DNA of 64,000 nucleotides from Vespula vulgaris (GCF_905475345.1 NC_066602.1:434001-498000), one strand, 5' to 3'. Counted from the stretch's first letter, positions 34,430-46,540 are shown. Translations and numbers: made by a program. Notes: a model not told the origin generated them from the letters alone.

Positions 34430-35560
34430 TGGATGATTTTTTGATTTGTTTTATTATGCCTTCTTTTCTTGTTAACAAATACATGCTGCTCAAGTTATCG
34501 AAGATAGCATTTTCGCTATTCCATAATAATAAAAAACATGTATTCGGAGAAAATCTTTCGTCACATTTATGGTGTCCTAATATTACCTTCTTCTCTTTCC
34601 CGTATTTCCCCGCCGAGAGAACCACTCAGTTAGTTAATCGAGGAATGGTCCAATTATCAAGTAATATGAAAAGAATATTAGTCGGTTTTAAAACTAAAAT
34701 TCATACACGAAATTCGTAATGTTACTTCCTTGGCAAGTCCAACTTATACTTAAAAATAGTTTTCTAATGTTATTAGATATTAATGATATTACAATTTTCA
34801 TATTATGAAAATTCTTATTGTAAAATCTGCTGTCGTATGAGGAGAAAATCGTTCGTCATATTTCTTTGTTTACAGATATTATAATTTTAGAAAGATCCCA
34901 GAACTAATAAGTCAGAAAATCAGAAGTGTAATATTCTTTTGGTGTATACTGTTTCGTGATGTCGAAATACACCCGTTTACTTATTTCTTTTTCTAATAAC
35001 ACAATGTCGTACTTTCTAAGATTATCAACGTCTCTCGAAACTTTTTAATGCTTCCTGAAGATGCTATAAAGCAACGTGTTAGATTTAAAGTCCCAATATC
35101 TCGTTTCGAAAAATCGTCCTTGTCCTTAACGTATCTGTAAAGATCCGTATGCTGTTCATTAAGTGACTAAAATAAAGCAGGAAGAGAAAGAAAAAATTTA
35201 TAGAGGCAGTGACTACGAACATTGACGAGATTAATATAGCGCTGTTTTCGAATCGTTCATTCAAATGGTTATGTGAAGAGACGGAATATCCCCTTCTCAA
35301 AGGATCGAAGTGGGTTTTAGCTAGGGGATACAATCGATTGTGCTCGGAGAGATTTCTCGAAGGGCCGTCCGATGTTGCAAGCGGGACCTTGTTCAAAGGG
35401 GAATCGAAATGGAACGGAGGGAGGTTTATATTGCAAAAGAATTAAAGCTGCTGCAACGATTAAAACATTCACCGTTTCTCGACATAATAGTGTTAAATAC
35501 CTAAAAATATATGTGAAATACTTTAAAATCGAAATAGATTTAAACTATATATGAAATATG
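34430..35560. repeat. T2 right arm joined to a duplicated MTTN segment (unit 3)
   Basis: 34,440-34,690 matches the right arm of the T2 fold. From about 34,700 it switches to a second, internally shortened copy of 29,650-31,440. This segment is extra relative to units 1, 2 and 4. Confidence 0.55.
35209..35445 (+). CDS. MTTN ORF, intact copy B (78 codons)
   Basis: Same length and start as 31,083-31,319. It lies in the duplicated segment. Differences are scattered and mostly amino-acid changing (for example D to N, L to R, E to K, G to R). The open frame is either recent or neutral. Function unknown. Confidence 0.27.
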   Translation: MTTNIDEINIALFSNRSFKWLCEETEYPLLKGSKWVLARGYNRLCSERFLEGPSDVASGTLFKGESKWNGGRFILQKN

Positions 35561-36655
35561 AAATCAACGTTTAGGTCACTCAGTCAATTTAAATAATCAT
35601 TCAATATAATTAAAAACAGAAGAAATGTTGATTCTGATATTATTAGATACTAATGATAACACTATCAATTTTCGTACTATTTAAATACTATGCAATTCTT
35701 ATTGTAAAATATTCCGTCGTAAAAAAATTTTTTCTTCGGAATTTATATCTACTATCATATTCCTTGAAAACATTTTCTCCAAATATTACCTTACTTTCTT
35801 GTAAACAAATGCATATTGCTCAAGTTATGGAAGATGGTATCTTCGCTACTGCACAGCAATAAAAAATGTATTCGGAGCAAATCTTTCGTCACATTTATGG
35901 TTTCCCAATATTACCTTCTTCTCTTTCCCGTGTTTCCTCTCCGAGAGAACCACTCAGATAGTTAGTCAAGAAATGGTCAAATTACCAAGTTATATGAAAA
36001 GAATATCAATCGATTTTACGGAAAAGAAGTACACTCACAACGATCTGAGAGCTTCTCTGAACCACTTAAAGAGAGTGATAAGGACTTGTCTGCAATGGTA
36101 CGCGAGTACGCCTCGTACGATGCAGCGATATTTGATGGAGTAAACAAGTAATCATAAAACTGAGGAGATATTTTGGAAGCTGAACTCACTTCTAGTGAAA
36201 CAGAAACTTCTAGTGAAACATAGTTCCCTGGACTAATAAGCCAGAAAATCAGAAGAGTAATATTCTTTTGTTATATATCGTTTCGTGATTTCGATAAGAA
36301 CGAAAGGTTTAATTCGAAAGTACTTGACGATAAGTACGGAAAAACATGTTAATAACAGGTAATTCGCGCTACGCACCAAAGGACTTCGTCCAAATTTCAA
36401 TGTTTATGAAGATCGCTAATTAAATGTTACGAATATTTTTTAAGTACATGTCGTGAATATTATGACAAACAATTTGAAATATAGAATTCAGCATGTCTCC
36501 TTTTTTAATTATATCGAAGGGTTACCTAATTTAAATTGTTGGAATGACGGTGACGTAAACGTGGATTTTCCATTTCCCGTATAATTTAACAGTATTCCCC
36601 TGCTAACGTTATTTCTTCCACAAATGGTGAATCTTTTCATCAACCCTCCATGATA
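35561..36655. other. Hairpin relic and minus-to-plus arm junction (unit 3)
   Basis: A degenerate hairpin TTCCGTCG...CTTCGGAA is at 35,712-35,740, with only the right arm following. A short duplication of CTTCTAGTGAAACA is at 36,191-36,222. A direct jump near 36,295 to the plus arm (matching 18,500) shows that fold T4 is lost here. Confidence 0.45.
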
Positions 36656-36659
36656 ATTT

Positions 36660-36870
36660 GTTTTATGTGATGTATCTCCCTCAGTTTCATTTCAATTCCC
36701 CTTTGATCCTTGCCCCGCGTCGAACTTCGTACGACCCTTCTACACATCTTTCTGAGCACAATCGCATATACCCTCCACCTAAAACCCCTCACGTTTGGTT
36801 CTTTTGAAAACGCTAAATCCCACCCATTTCCTCGTACCACCGTTTCAAGCTTTATAAAATAGCGCCATAT
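36660..36870 (-). pseudogene. MTTN relic, plus arm (unit 3)
   Basis: Degenerate, minus-strand reading; homologous to 18,870-19,050. Confidence 0.35.
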
Positions 36871-37153
36871 TGGTCTTTCAAAACTATGTCGGAAAAACAC
36901 AAATATTTTTTCTTCTTTTCCCTTCTCCTAGATAGTCCCAATCACAACATGCACACAAGTGCAATAGTTAACGATGTTCCTCCTTTGGTTATGATTTCCA
37001 ACTGCTTGTTGAACTCATCTTCTGCTTTTACGATGCATTATATAATAAAAGATGAGATTAATATAGAAAATTGGATAAGTTACTTAACAAGTTATTTATA
37101 TCTGATCTCTTCGTACCTCGTTTATTAAAATTTAATATTGAAGTCGATTGTTG

Positions 37154-37413
37154 CTATAATAATGCTGTAGCATTAGCAACATTGTTCTCAGACACCATAT
37201 AATTAGCTTCCACTCTCACCAACATGGATTTCACATTATTTCCAAGATTTGTAATAAATTCGTGAGCAGCATCAGCTTCTTCCGCCGCTTTTACGATCTG
37301 ACACATTAAATAACGAATGACATGTAACGCAAAATTCTATGAGAAATTATTTAAATTTTTATTCATATATTATTATTCACCTGCTCTCCTTCGTCTAGCA
37401 TCTTGTTTCCCAT
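37154..37413 (-). CDS. Gene Q C-terminal exons, unit 3 copy (71 residues)
   Basis: Minus strand, join of 37,381-37,413 and 37,154-37,336, with the same 44-base intron position. It has one in-frame extra alanine codon in the A-D-A-A-H segment. A frameshift near the end then replaces the H-Y-Y-S-x-H-R tail with an early TAG. About 15 amino-acid changes against one silent change relative to 19,314-19,594 argue for neutral drift or diversifying change rather than constraint. Possibly a pseudogene. Confidence 0.28.
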
Positions 37414-37499
37414 AACTAATATTCTTGATTACACTACTTGAAAGATATATGGATTCTTGATTTATATAAACTAATACAATACCTTAGGGATAGCTATAG

Positions 37500-37890
37500 T
37501 TAAGAGACATAAGGTCCGTCTCATCAATAGTAATACTTCGGTCGCCATCATAAAATCTGTATGAAAATTCAGTAACTGAAATAAAACGTACTTATGATAC
37601 AGATTTTATCTTGCATATTATGCTTTGGAATAAAAAATTTATATCTTATTCCCAAAATATCTTACCATTCGATAAACACAGCATTGGTTGATTGACTATT
37701 TAAATATAAGATTAAAGAGAAAAATGTTCTCGTTTCGTTATCTGGTTGATGATCGGACATTGACATTATCCATATAGGAAGTTTCGTCGGATGTAAGGAA
37801 GAACAGGAAGTACAATGTGAATATGTTTCACTTCTGTTGTCGAATGTTAAATTATCAAGGAGAGCATAATTGAAATTCTCCTATCTTCTC
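37500..37890 (-). pseudogene. Gene Q upstream exon-like segments (unit 3)
   Basis: Segment 37,666-37,889 is open for about 70 codons in the frame that includes S-D-H-Q-P-D-N-E and N-A-V-F-I-E, the longest surviving stretch of this exon. The 93-base segment near 37,504-37,596 follows, but not in phase. Confidence 0.35.
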
Positions 37891-38239
37891 AGAAAGTAAT
37901 TACAATTCAGATAACAGTCGATTCAGCTCCCTCCCAACGCTTCAAGGCTATTGCAATTGCTTTCGTCTCCGTTTCATCTTCTGTACCTCTGGAAGAGTTT
38001 ACAATTCGTAGTTTACTTAAGAGTCATGACAGACCCTCAATTGTTCATTTAAATTGTGCAGTCATCAAAGGTAAATCGGGTTACGCCCTTTTAAGCGATA
38101 TAAAATATCTTCTACGAGAAGCAACAAAATAATACTTAGGATGGCATTGATCACGAAAATCAGTTTCATTTCCGTAATATTCTATTGAAATTTGAGAATA
38201 AGTTACACACTAACGATTACCGATAAATTTACGTTATAT

Positions 38240-38475
38240 CGATAAGGAACAAAAGACTAGTGAGAATGAAGAAATTGTACCGTTTGGATTGCTTGTAAGT
38301 TTCTTTGAGACCTATGACGCGTAGGCACGATTATTTAGCACTTACTTGCACATTACTCGTTCAAAAATTTTTGAAAGGATGGCCTTCGCATGCGAGACTC
38401 TTCCCCACATCGTCAGGTCCGAAGACCCAGCTAATTTTCTAGGCGTGGCTCGCTGAAAGGGGTTATTACATTCTA
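38240..38475 (-). promoter_or_regulatory. Promoter S, minus orientation, upstream of gene Q (unit 3)
   Basis: Homologous to 20,400-20,660; leader and GACTAGTGAGAATGAAG retained (plus-strand reading). No convincing TATA box. Confidence 0.3.
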
Positions 38476-40100
38476 AGCTGATAAATCAATACCACGTATT
38501 ACACGATAGAAAGAGCGGAAATGTCATGAGTTGTGAGGAAGTAAATTTCCGACTTGTTTTCAATCAACTGGACAAATTATTTTCCTTTTTTTGTTTTTGT
38601 TCTTTTCTGTCTCTTTCACCAACTGTTTCTTTACAATATACAATTAGAAATTAACTAAAGAATTTTGACAGACGCCTTTTATTATTTTTCTCAGTCCTTA
38701 CCGTTAAAAATGTACATCATTTTCGAATCAAGTGTTAATTTCGAGTAAGAAGAATTCCAAGAGAATTTGTTTTACAATATTATCTTTTATTCTCTTTCTT
38801 TATTTAAGCTAACAACTATCTTTATTTAAGCTAACAATATGGATTCAGAGATAGTAATTAGTTATACTTATTTTTCATTTCGCGTAATTCGTTTGAATGT
38901 GCTTTACGCAATGCATAACGATAACTTCCTATTCCACGGTTGAAAGAACCAAAAGGGATATGAGTGGAGGGAAAGGGATTTGTCCGCCAATCTCTTTTAA
39001 TTTGAGTTGCTTGTGCCCTTTCCAGTAAACTATCATACAGAATAATCCACATTGCGTAACTGCATATTGTAAGAATCGGTTTTGCTTGGACTAATTCATC
39101 GCGCCCTTATTAATAGGTTAATCAAGAATTAATATTAAATGAAAAAGACTTAATTTTATTGTTGAAATTTTCTCATAATAAATTATTTTGTGTTCCTTAA
39201 TATACACATTTTTAATTTCCATCTATCAAACGACGATCAAAAATGTTATATATGCAAACAATATTTTTTTCCCTGTTCATTTTATCATAAAAAAATGGTA
39301 TAATCGGCGAAGTGATCTGCATGTGAAGTATCTAATCGTTCTTTGAAATTTTCAGTATTTTGTTACAGTTCATCGTCAGGGCAGCGATTCATTATGTTAA
39401 AGCGCGAATTTTCAAAAGTGAAAAAAACAAAGCATATCCATATATACCATGGAAGTACACATTGAATTACACGTTATCCGTCGATGATATTCTAGTATCT
39501 AAGATTATCAACGACTTCTAAAACTTCTGCAATGCTTCAGGAAATACCATATATTATCGTGCTGGAATAACCAACAAGGTATATCCTTTTGAAACATCGT
39601 CCTTTTCTCTGCCTTTCCCGTGGTACCATGTTCAATACCGTGTTCGTCAGCTGATCGATATTAAACGGAAAGGGAAAGAATGAATACAAAAGTTATAATG
39701 GCCATGACGACGAACCTGCTCGAGTCTAATATAGTACAGTTTCACGAAGCTACAGAGAGAACATCCCTTCAAAGGAACCAAAGCTAAGCAGCTTCGTAAG
39801 AGGATATAAGCGATTGCGTTCGGAAAAGTTCGTCGAAGAGACATCAGACGGTGCACGCGAATCGTGGATCAAAGTGGAATTTTTGCTCTAATGAAGGAAC
39901 GTTCCTTCGTATATAAGAAGATTACTTCGCGGAATCTTTATAGATTCCATCTTTTTGAACCCTCAAAAGAATTCAATGCAGCCGGGAAAGTAAGATAAAG
40001 ATCAATTAAAACGTCGACTGTGTTCCTGTTTATCGAACTATGTTTATTTTGATAGCAATTATTTAGGAAATTATATATACCGTAACTATATTTATTTCAT
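38476..40100. other. Minus-arm spacer with MTTN relic (unit 3)
   Basis: A tandem duplication of CTTTATTTAAGCTAACAA is at 38,798-38,837. The MTTN relic is at 39,699-39,860 (opens M-T-T-N-L-L-E-S-N, then stops). No gene is seen. Confidence 0.45.
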
Positions 40101-40104
40101 TGCC

Positions 40105-40365
40105 ATGAGTGAAATTGACAACGATAAGGAAAAACTTGGGGCGATTAAGAATGATTCCGAAAAGGAACATCTGCGAATCAATCTTGAAGAAGAAGAGGAA
40201 GAAGGAGGAGATACAGGATATGAAGATGGCCAAGGTGAGTGTAAAGATTATTCGTCCACGCTCGCACACGATTTATTAGACGATAGATTTTATCTCGACG
40301 ACGATGATTCCACAGATAAATTTAATTCTAGTCAAAACGATGTTCGTCTTTCGGAAATTTTCTAA
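40105..40365 (+). CDS. MSEI ORF: acidic hypothetical protein, intact copy (86 codons)
   Basis: ATG after a TTGCC context. The product is strongly acidic and hydrophilic: E-E-E-E-E-E in the middle, G-Y-E-D-G-Q-G, then D-D-D-D near the C terminus. No signal peptide or membrane segment; probably disordered. A donor-like CCAAG|GTGAGT at 40,235 could make the first 43 codons an exon. The copies at 22,302 and 58,767 stop after 48 codons. It is distantly alignable with the MAKY ORF. I do not recognise the family, and low complexity makes chance similarity easy. Confidence 0.32.
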   Translation: MSEIDNDKEKLGAIKNDSEKEHLRINLEEEEEEGGDTGYEDGQGECKDYSSTLAHDLLDDRFYLDDDDSTDKFNSSQNDVRLSEIF

Positions 40366-40939
40366 CACGGTGTATCCTAAGATCGAAGTTATACGGATCG
40401 TCGAGACCTATCGGAGATAATAAAATAATAAGGAAAAAACAGAAAATGATATCGAGAATAGAAACGATTATGAGAATGGAAGGTTTAATCATGAATTGCA
40501 GGATAAGCTCATAAAAGTCGAAATAAAATTAAGGTAGATTTAAATGATTAAATTTTCAAAACGGTTAAACCTGTAGGGACGATTAAAGGATTTACCGATT
40601 TGTTCCATATTTACGTCACATTGACATCGTTATTCCATCAAATTAAATTAAGTAATCATTTGCTTAAATTAAAAACTGATGATATGTTGAATCAATCTTC
40701 TAAGGTGCTTGTCATAATATTCTCTTCGTTTGCTTAAAAGAGATTAATAATATTTAATTAACGTTTTAGTGTAATATTGTAAATTCAACGATGTAATTTG
40801 CTATGTAGTCAGGATTCTCTCGTTAGTACGTTTTGATTGGGATTTGAAGAAAATCCATCTGCATATTACGATCCTCCCTACGTATCAAGTACCTTCGTTT
40901 TAATCGATTAGGTATTATTTCTCTCCATCCTTGATTGTC

Positions 40940-41050
40940 CTTTGGCACGCTTGGATGGAGCAGTACAGGTGGACGGGAATGAGTGGCTCGGTCCTGTGAA
41001 CGTAACACGCGTATCTGATTTTGATAACATGACAGGTATTTTTTCATTTG
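40940..41050 (-). repeat. GC-rich conserved element, copy 10 (minus)
   Basis: GGTGGACGGGAATGAGTGG and AACACGCGTATCTG. More diverged than copy 7. Confidence 0.45.
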
Positions 41051-41965
41051 TCTATCCCTTATCAAACGAATAACAGCATCAGACAATTGGATGATACGAT
41101 TGTATAACTCAATTATCTATTTAAATGTATCCTTTAATCACTCGGCTACATCTTTTCATAGCTATGGACGCGATACTGATTTAATTATTCCGTTCAAAGG
41201 AGTACATTTTCCTTGAAATTAGCTCCCTGTTGAGGAAGTGAAAACAATGATCCAATAATCCCTCCAGTTATATAATACTTCGTATATTATATTCCAAACT
41301 AATCAATTCCTAAGAAAAAATTTTATTTGTTAATTTTTATTTGAGAATTGGCTGTTTCTATTGCGTATAAACAAGCACAGCGAGGATTTTATTATATTTC
41401 TAGTAAGATAATATTTGTAGTTTCCAAATATGTTTTTTCTGAATATGCGTTTATTGAATGTAACACTATGATAATATTTCCTCCGACATAGGAGAGATCT
41501 ATTATATTTCTTTGTAGCCATCGTTATTCGATCAACCGATTAACATCGCACAAGGCATAATTCATAAATATTGTGGGGAGATCCTCCATGAGAATGATTA
41601 CCATTTCGTATAATACAATATTCTGAATTTTACTTTTTTGTTAATGTCTACATTCTGTCCGAAAAAATGAGGAAATATGAATAAATCAATATAAACAAAA
41701 ATTTTCCTCCCGGAAGGAAGGGAAAAACAATTCGATTTTTACAAAATGGAAGGATCGAAAAGATATGAATATCGAGAATGAAGAACAGTGGTAGCAAAGG
41801 AAAAAAAGGGATCAAAAGGAGAAAAGAAAGATATAGGCGAAAAGAAAATTCCATTTTACGATAATATCGATCCAAAGTTACTGCTAATATTGTGAAGAGG
41901 TAAACGAAGGCGCTACCCTCGTGAATATATGTAAAAGAGGAAGTGGAACCATACAGCGCATGAGC
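41051..41965 (-). repeat. Spacer M, minus arm (unit 3), to fold T3
   Basis: Homologous to 22,646-23,570; no gene is supported. Confidence 0.5.
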
Positions 41966-42029
41966 GAGTCAATTTGGGTGGAATTCCGACACATCCACGG
42001 AAGTTGAATAAATCGTTCATTCTTTTTCG

Positions 42030-42150
42030 AGTCGTCCTAGAAGCACGTTCATGGGTGCTTTTGAAAATGGACGGTCCGGAATAATATAAAAGCGCCTCTT
42101 CAGTCGCGATAATGGAAACCATCTTAAACAATTTAAGCAACACGCTCTCG
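42030..42150 (+). promoter_or_regulatory. Promoter P and exon 1, unit 4
   Basis: TATAAAAG is at 42,085. Exon 1, 42,112-42,150 (M-E-T-I-L-N-N-L-S-N-T-L-S), ends at GTTAGT. Confidence 0.45.
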
Positions 42151-42689
42151 GTTAGTAAAATCTTATTTGAATTTTATATATTTACAGTTTAATATTAACG
42201 CATTCTCCTGTATTTTATACAATTTTTTGTTCAATTCTACTGTTTTATATATAGTATATTTTCTAATATATCATAGAATGTTGTACAGCTTTTTATTATT
42301 ATTTTACATTATATCTTACATCGTGCAATTTGTCTCGGATACATAATTGTGTAATATTAAACAGAGCAAATAGTATAATTAGAGTTATTGGTTCCAAAAT
42401 TTAGTGAAATATTTAGACAATATTAATAAACCTTGGGATCGTTATATTTGACAATCTCCTTTTTTAATTAACTGCTTGTTACAGATCTGTTTTTCGATAA
42501 ATGATTCTTAATGCATTATTAAGTAATAATTGTTTTCTTAAAGATAGTCCGGCAGATCAAAATTATTAAAGGAGGTAGATAGAACTATTTTCACTAGAAT
42601 ATGGTAAGTTCATTAGATTCGGTTTAATATCAGTTCATATATATTTTCCTTTATTTACTATGCAAATGATATTTCCTTCCATTTCCAGA

Positions 42690-42832
42690 ACAATTTTACA
42701 TTCGGTGTTACCACACAGTTTGCGAGAAGTTGATATTATTTACACACATTTCGAGAAGAGTCCAGCGAAAAATTCGAAGAACCAAAGAAAAAATAACGGG
42801 AACTGTATACATCAATTCCTGGCAATTTGCTG
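42690..42832 (+). pseudogene. Gene P exon 2, unit 4 copy
   Basis: Follows TTTCCAG and carries the same frame-shifting loss as unit 3. The donor-like TGCT|GTAAGT is intact. Confidence 0.35.
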
Positions 42833-42957
42833 TAAGTAATTTTTTATTTTCTTGATTAGCAGCGTTCAATAATTATAATAATAGATTTTGTGAAAATTCT
42901 GCTTTAAATTTCTAAATTGATCGTATTATATTCCTATTGTTTAGGAGACAATGACTA

Positions 42958-43179
42958 CACAGATTGGCTTCCCAAATCATGTTGCATAAACTAGAAATCT
43001 GTAACACTTCTGATCCTAATGATGCATACGTCGATATATTCTTAAGGATACTTAGTAAAATGTTTGAATCAGTAGAAAAGATGACTGATCCGGTAACTGT
43101 CCAAATGAATCATTTTACGACATTACAAATAGCGAACTACCACCATTTCAAGATTTATGTCTATCGGAAAATAAATTAA
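42958..43179 (+). pseudogene. Gene P 3' exons fused by an intron-removing deletion (unit 4)
   Basis: The exon after CACAG continues D-P-N-D-A-Y-V-D-I-F-L-R-I-L-S-K-M-F and then runs straight into the last exon's alternative frame (M-T-D-P-V-T-V-Q), because about 350 bases present in unit 3 (24,700-25,030) are missing. The result is a 71-codon open frame. The join is not an exact intron loss, so it is not a retrocopy. Confidence 0.35.
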
Positions 43180-43498
43180 AAATATTTGTTGCTTCGTAAG
43201 TGTCCCGTGGGGTGTTCAACGGAATGTATTCTTGCTAAAACAGCGGTTTATTAAACTTCTCGTACATCTATTTCGTTCAAATGAATCTAAAATTACCGAA
43301 AGTGTTAAGTTTGAAGTATTCACCTGTGGAAAGAGAGGGCAATCATCAGATTCATTCAAAGGTTCGTTTTTATTGATATTACACGTAGCGACGCATCACA
43401 GATGCAACCACTCTGAGATCGAAATTAGAAATTATTGAAAATGTAGATTAATACTATTTTATCTTTCTCGTGCGTTACGATCTTTGTAATGTTCAAAC

Positions 43499-43500
<2 letters not shown>

Positions 43501-43556
<56 letters not shown>
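43501..43556. repeat. (AT)n microsatellite, unit 4
   Basis: About 27 AT units, at the same site as in units 2, 3 and 5. Confidence 0.95.
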
Positions 43557-43558
<2 letters not shown>

Positions 43559-44405
43559 CTGTCTGCCATCTGAAAAGAATAATGAAAATTTCATTCATTG
43601 ACGCAGCAAATATAAGGAAAAATTTTATTTAATTTTATCGCCAAGCTAACTTTAGACAATATGTAATGAACTAACAAAGGTCTAAGTGCAAATTGTTTTA
43701 TCTTCCTGTATTAATAATTACGTATTACAGGACTGGCTGTATAAAAGCAATTCGCTGAATTATGAATTGAAATTGATAAATGGAGATAAAAAAATTAAAA
43801 TAGGGTTTATCTTATCGAGAGTATGTTGTTTCAAATGATGTAAATGATATAGTCCATTATCGTGCCTGGGGGGGTGCTTATATATAGTTCCATTTTCTGG
43901 AGTTCCCAAGAACCTGCATGGATGACTACGAAACTTAGAATCAACAGCTTGTATTCCTCTTTAAAGAATACAATAAATTCAATGATCAAATAAAATTTTT
44001 TTACCATTTATTTAGGCCCCACTATTTTGCAGATATTAACGAGATGTTATTTCTTCCGCGGTAATATCATCAGAATGTTCCCAATAATCATTGATAGATA
44101 CTATCTCAAGGGGGAAATTTCTATTTAGTTTTAACCTTCTTTTTTCCATTCGATTCCACTTATCGGTCATTCTCTATACCTCATCTCTCTCTCACTTGAT
44201 TATTTTACTTTGTAATCATCGAGTTTGGTTTATCTACTTTTCAAGGAGGACCTTATGTTTGAGGTACATATTTATTCATATTTATATAATTTTCGTGAAG
44301 AGAACGTCGATATTATCAAGAAAAGAGGACTGCCAAAATTGTATTCAAAAGAAAAGATTATCTCAAGGAATGCCTCAAGGCTATATTCTTGTCAAAATAA
44401 GGAAG
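43557..44405 (+). repeat. Spacers N and M, plus arm (unit 4)
   Basis: Holds the longest open frame in the window (145 codons, 44,091-44,528, running on into the GC element). It is a hydrophobic AT-driven frame followed by basic sequence; the other units are open over different extents. I regard it as non-coding. Confidence 0.45.
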
Positions 44406-44409
44406 GAGA

Positions 44410-44510
44410 TATATGCATGCACGCCCACAGAACCGCACACGAAATCCCGCCCACATGAACTATCGCGCATGAGCGAACATAAGAGCACAGGTGCATGGAG
44501 GGGGGTATTA
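44410..44510 (+). repeat. GC-rich conserved element, copy 11 (plus)
   Basis: CGCACACGAAATCCCGCCCA and ATCGCGCATGAGCGAAC. Confidence 0.5.
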
Positions 44511-46540
44511 AAAAATCGTTTACCATGAAGATACTTGACGAAACGTTTTGAAGAACGAAGTGTATACATGCTTTTTCATTAAATCCGAATCGAAATGTAT
44601 TTGCGCTACGCTGTAAATTAATTGTTCCATATACCTATATTTCTGAAAAACGTTCATTATGTTATTTTAAAGTACATGACGTGAATATTCCACAAACAAT
44701 TTAGAAACATTGAACCAAACACTTCGTCTCTAAGAAGAGATAATCAACATATTGAATCAAATAATTAATCAACATAATTAAAAAATTTAAACTGACGTTA
44801 TAACGATGACACGGTGAGGTAAACATACACTGAATATTTAACGCATAATTAAAAAGCGTTCCCGGGCTAACACTCTTATGCCGAAGAACGGTAAATCTTT
44901 TGATCGTACATGCAGATTTAATCATTTTCAATGTTAAACCAGTACCAATGTTAGCCTGAGTACCATTTGAATTCCACTTTAATTCAGATTCCGTTTGCTA
45001 CGGCGTACAGCCGTTCGATATATCCTCTCCCACCACACTCGCTTATATCCTGTAGCTAAAGCCACTTATCTTTGGAAACATTCAATAACATATATTCCGT
45101 CTCTTCGTACCACCATTCGTATGATGCTTTGTAAAACAATGGCATATTAATCTTGCAAGTTTTGTCGTCACCTCCATTATAAACATTTGGGCTTTTTCTT
45201 CCTTTTCTTCCTGGTCAATCTCGATTACATAATGAAGGCGGAATAGAACACAATATTACGGATCACGTAAAGAAAAGGATTATGTTTGAAAGGGAAACGC
45301 GTTCCTTCCAAACCCAGTGCGTTGATTGATACTACCGTCAAGAAGCATTAAAAACGTTTTGGAAATCGTTGATACTTTTAGATAGTAGAATTCCGCCGAT
45401 CGATACTGTATAATTGAGTGTCCGCGCATAAGATATATAGATATATTTTTCTTTTCTTCCTTTCTCTAAATTCGAGCTATAATAATATACTATTAAGCGT
45501 CATATCACGTCACCTCTGGAGAATTGTAACAAAAGACTAAAAATGTTCAAGCACAACGTTTTAGATGATAACACCCGACAACTTCGAAAGTCATTTGCTT
45601 GATCTTCCACGATAGATGAAGAATATGTTTTTGACGAAGGCTTCTTCGAAACTATTTTCATACAAATGTATTTGTTCATGTAAAGTACTATATATAAGGA
45701 TCATAATGTAATTAATTCTCAAGCTGATCATTTCACATTCGATCTTACTTTTATTATGACCAAAAAAAATATGTATATTAACGCCCGGAAGAAATTTTTA
45801 TTATGAAAGAATATCGAGAAAAGTGTGTCGTTTAATGGAATGAGAATCTTTGCTAGAGAAGAAACAATAAAATTGAAGCAGAAGCGCTTGTTACAATCTT
45901 CTGTTATGCAATGTGGATTATTTCATATGGTAGTTAAAAAGGGACAATATTAATTTTTGGAATTGAAAGATGTTCGTCGAGAAATTCATTTCCCTCCAAT
46001 ACATATTCAATTATATCTTCTCGGTTCGTTCGATCGCGTAAATTTTGATTGATTTGCGTACATCGTGGCCAAATGAAATACTCTGATGAGAAATCGATGA
46101 TACTAGAAAAAAAAAATGAAAACTGATTCTCTCTGAATCCATATTCCTTGCTACGGCATTGAAAAAAAAAGGATATTTGTAAAAAAGTAGAGTGTTAACT
46201 TAAGTAACACAAAAAGAATAGACAGTAATATTACGAAAAAATCTGTTAAGCAATATTCTTTGCTCAAAATTAATTCTTATTGATATATATTTTTAACAAC
46301 AAGGACAGGATATAAATTATTTGACAATTTTCAAAATCCTTTAGTTAATTTAGAATATCTTGTTAAATTAGTAAAAAGTATGGAAAAAAGCGAATGAAGG
46401 AAGAGCATATAAGCAGAAGGATAATGATACATCCAATTAATAGAAATCAATATAGAAATTCATATTCTCACAGTTTATGACCTTTTCTCTTCTTTCGAAC
46501 ATATAATAGGAAATATTGATTAGTCTCTTTGAAACGTATT
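44511..46540. other. Plus-arm spacer with MTTN relic (unit 4)
   Basis: The MTTN relic (minus strand) is at 44,930-45,090. Spacer 45,090-46,540 matches 1,400-2,340 but has an extra stretch near 45,950-46,420 that matches 15,180-15,540 of unit 2 and 27,230-27,420 of unit 3. No gene is seen. Confidence 0.45.

Larger units (their letters stand above)
23571..41965. repeat. Higher-order repeat unit 3 (full, with internal MTTN duplication)
   Basis: Seen: P to P is 18,394 bp. All modules are present except the fold near 18,200 of unit 2, which is lost here (direct junction near 36,295). An extra copy of the MTTN-bearing minus-arm segment lies at 34,700-35,560. Its arms differ visibly from the matching arms of units 2 and 4 by substitutions and small indels. 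Confidence 0.8.

Noticed and set aside
44091..44528. 145-codon open frame, the longest in the window
   Set aside because: It spans spacer M and the GC element. Other units are open over different extents and in alternative overlapping frames, and composition follows the AT bias. No splice or domain support.
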